A DNA stretch of 64,000 nt from Aerococcus urinaehominis (lineage in GTDB: Bacteria; Bacillota; Bacilli; Lactobacillales; Aerococcaceae), in the NCBI RefSeq assembly GCF_001543245.1, contig NZ_CP014163.1, positions 434,001 through 498,000 on the forward strand. Direction: 5' to 3'. Both the position numbers and the translations under genes were made by a program. Shown here piece by piece: positions 63,439-64,000 of this stretch. The notes beneath the pieces were generated by a model, which ran no database searches, was not told where the DNA came from, and was given only the letters and a program-made list of their open reading frames with translations. Position 1 is the stretch's first letter, and each line of letters begins with the position of its first letter.

Positions 63439-64000
63439 CTAATCAAGTGGCTCGGTAAATACTTGTGTCGCTCTAACCGCTTGGCGCCAACCCTTATAAA
63501 GTTGTTCCTTGCGGGCATTGTTCATAGATGGTGTGAAAGTTTGGTCTACAGCATTAAGAGACTTAAGTTCTTCTAAGTCCTCCCAATAGCCAACTGCTAG
63601 GCCAGCTAAAAAGGCCGCTCCTAGAGCAGTAGTCTCCAAGTTAGCCGCTCTAGCGATTTCAATCCCTAAAATATCAGCTTGGAATTGCATGAGGTAGTCA
63701 TTCATAGCGGCGCCCCCATCAACTCTGAGCTCATTGATATCTATATCTGTGTCCAACTCCATCGTGTCAATAATATCTCGGGTTTGATAGGCCAACGATT
63801 GTAGGGTGGCCTTGACAAAGTCTTCCCGACTGGTGCCACGCGTTAAACCAAATACAGATCCTCGGGCATCCGAATTCCAATAAGGAGCACCTAGACCGGT
63901 AAAGGCCGGTACAACATAAACCTCATCGTCAGAAGTAGATTGCTTAGCCATCTCTTCAGACTGAGGTGAATTTTCAATAATTTTCAAGCCATCACGCAAC
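63439..64000 (-). CDS. glpK: Glycerol kinase (C-terminal fragment)
   Basis: Phosphorylates glycerol to glycerol-3-phosphate. Only the last 187 codons are inside the window; the gene continues past the right edge. Visible FGGY-kinase motifs are [53 protein letters not shown] and [18 protein letters not shown]. It is the first gene of the glpK-glpO-glpF operon; its promoter lies outside the window. Confidence 0.95.
   Translation of the reverse strand, partial: LRDGLKIIENSPQSEEMAKQSTSDDEVYVVPAFTGLGAPYWNSDARGSVFGLTRGTSREDFVKATLQSLAYQTRDIIDTMELDTDIDINELRVDGGAAMNDYLMQFQADILGIEIARAANLETTALGAAFLAGLAVGYWEDLEELKSLNAVDQTFTPSMNNARKEQLYKGWRQAVRATQVFTEPLD

Overview
The window looks like a chromosomal segment of a low-GC Gram-positive bacterium of the order Lactobacillales. 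The best fit is an Aerococcaceae-type genome, but the genus is inference. Supporting signs are a PolC-type polymerase, RexAB-type AddAB, a comG competence operon, an Ntp-type V-ATPase, an H2O2-forming glycerophosphate oxidase (GlpO) with its long insert, and strong AGGAGG ribosome sites. Neither dxr (usual neighbour of cdsA/rseP) nor dxs (usual neighbour of ispA) is present at its expected place, which fits a lineage using the mevalonate pathway. No rRNA, CRISPR array or prophage is visible. Almost all genes up to 52.1 kb run on the minus strand. The V-ATPase operon runs on plus, and the last 3 kb return to minus.

Layout. 0-9.2 kb: polC (partial), rseP, cdsA, uppS and a SirTM-like sirtuin, then a complete ISL3-family insertion sequence (4079-5859, perfect 8-bp target duplication), then frr, pyrH, tsf and rpsB with its promoter and structured leader. 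9.2-17 kb: a SWIM/SNF2 helicase, an acyltransferase, a double-length ABC exporter and yneF. 17-29.7 kb: rluD-type synthase, lspA, RNase HI, addA, addB, pepT, a Nif3/YqfO protein and trmK. 29.7-32 kb: a small HTH gene on plus, an MFS transporter and an inositol-monophosphatase-like protein. 32.1-37.3 kb: a ugpBAEC-ugpQ operon for glycerophosphodiester or glycerol-3-phosphate uptake, preceded by five TTTACA-type repeats at 10-11 bp spacing that look like a PhoP (phosphate-starvation) operator. 37.4-37.6 kb: tRNA-Arg(TCT), its terminator, and a dense repeat cluster that may be a relic attachment site. 37.6-46.7 kb: hflX, miaA, recN, tlyA, ispA, xseB, xseA, folD, nusB and a Gls24-family gene, the conserved Firmicute cluster. 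46.8-52.1 kb: a Xaa-Pro peptidase and comGA-GG. 52.3-60.7 kb: a nine-gene V-type ATPase operon in the order F-C-I-K-G-E-A-B-D. 60.9-64 kb: glpF, glpO and glpK (partial).

How the parts fit. The ugp operon releases and imports glycerol-3-phosphate, and the glp operon imports and phosphorylates glycerol. Both feed GlpO, which oxidises glycerol-3-phosphate with O2. The comG operon (DNA uptake) and the V-ATPase operon diverge from a shared 205-bp region with nested dyads.

The most unusual object is the 3' tail of the insertion sequence. Between the transposase stop and the right end, about 207 nt (5574-5780) fold on paper into one long nested stem of eight helices, all Watson-Crick. I know of no described RNA or DNA element of this kind in the ISL3 family. 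The element also carries an inward-facing terminator at each end.
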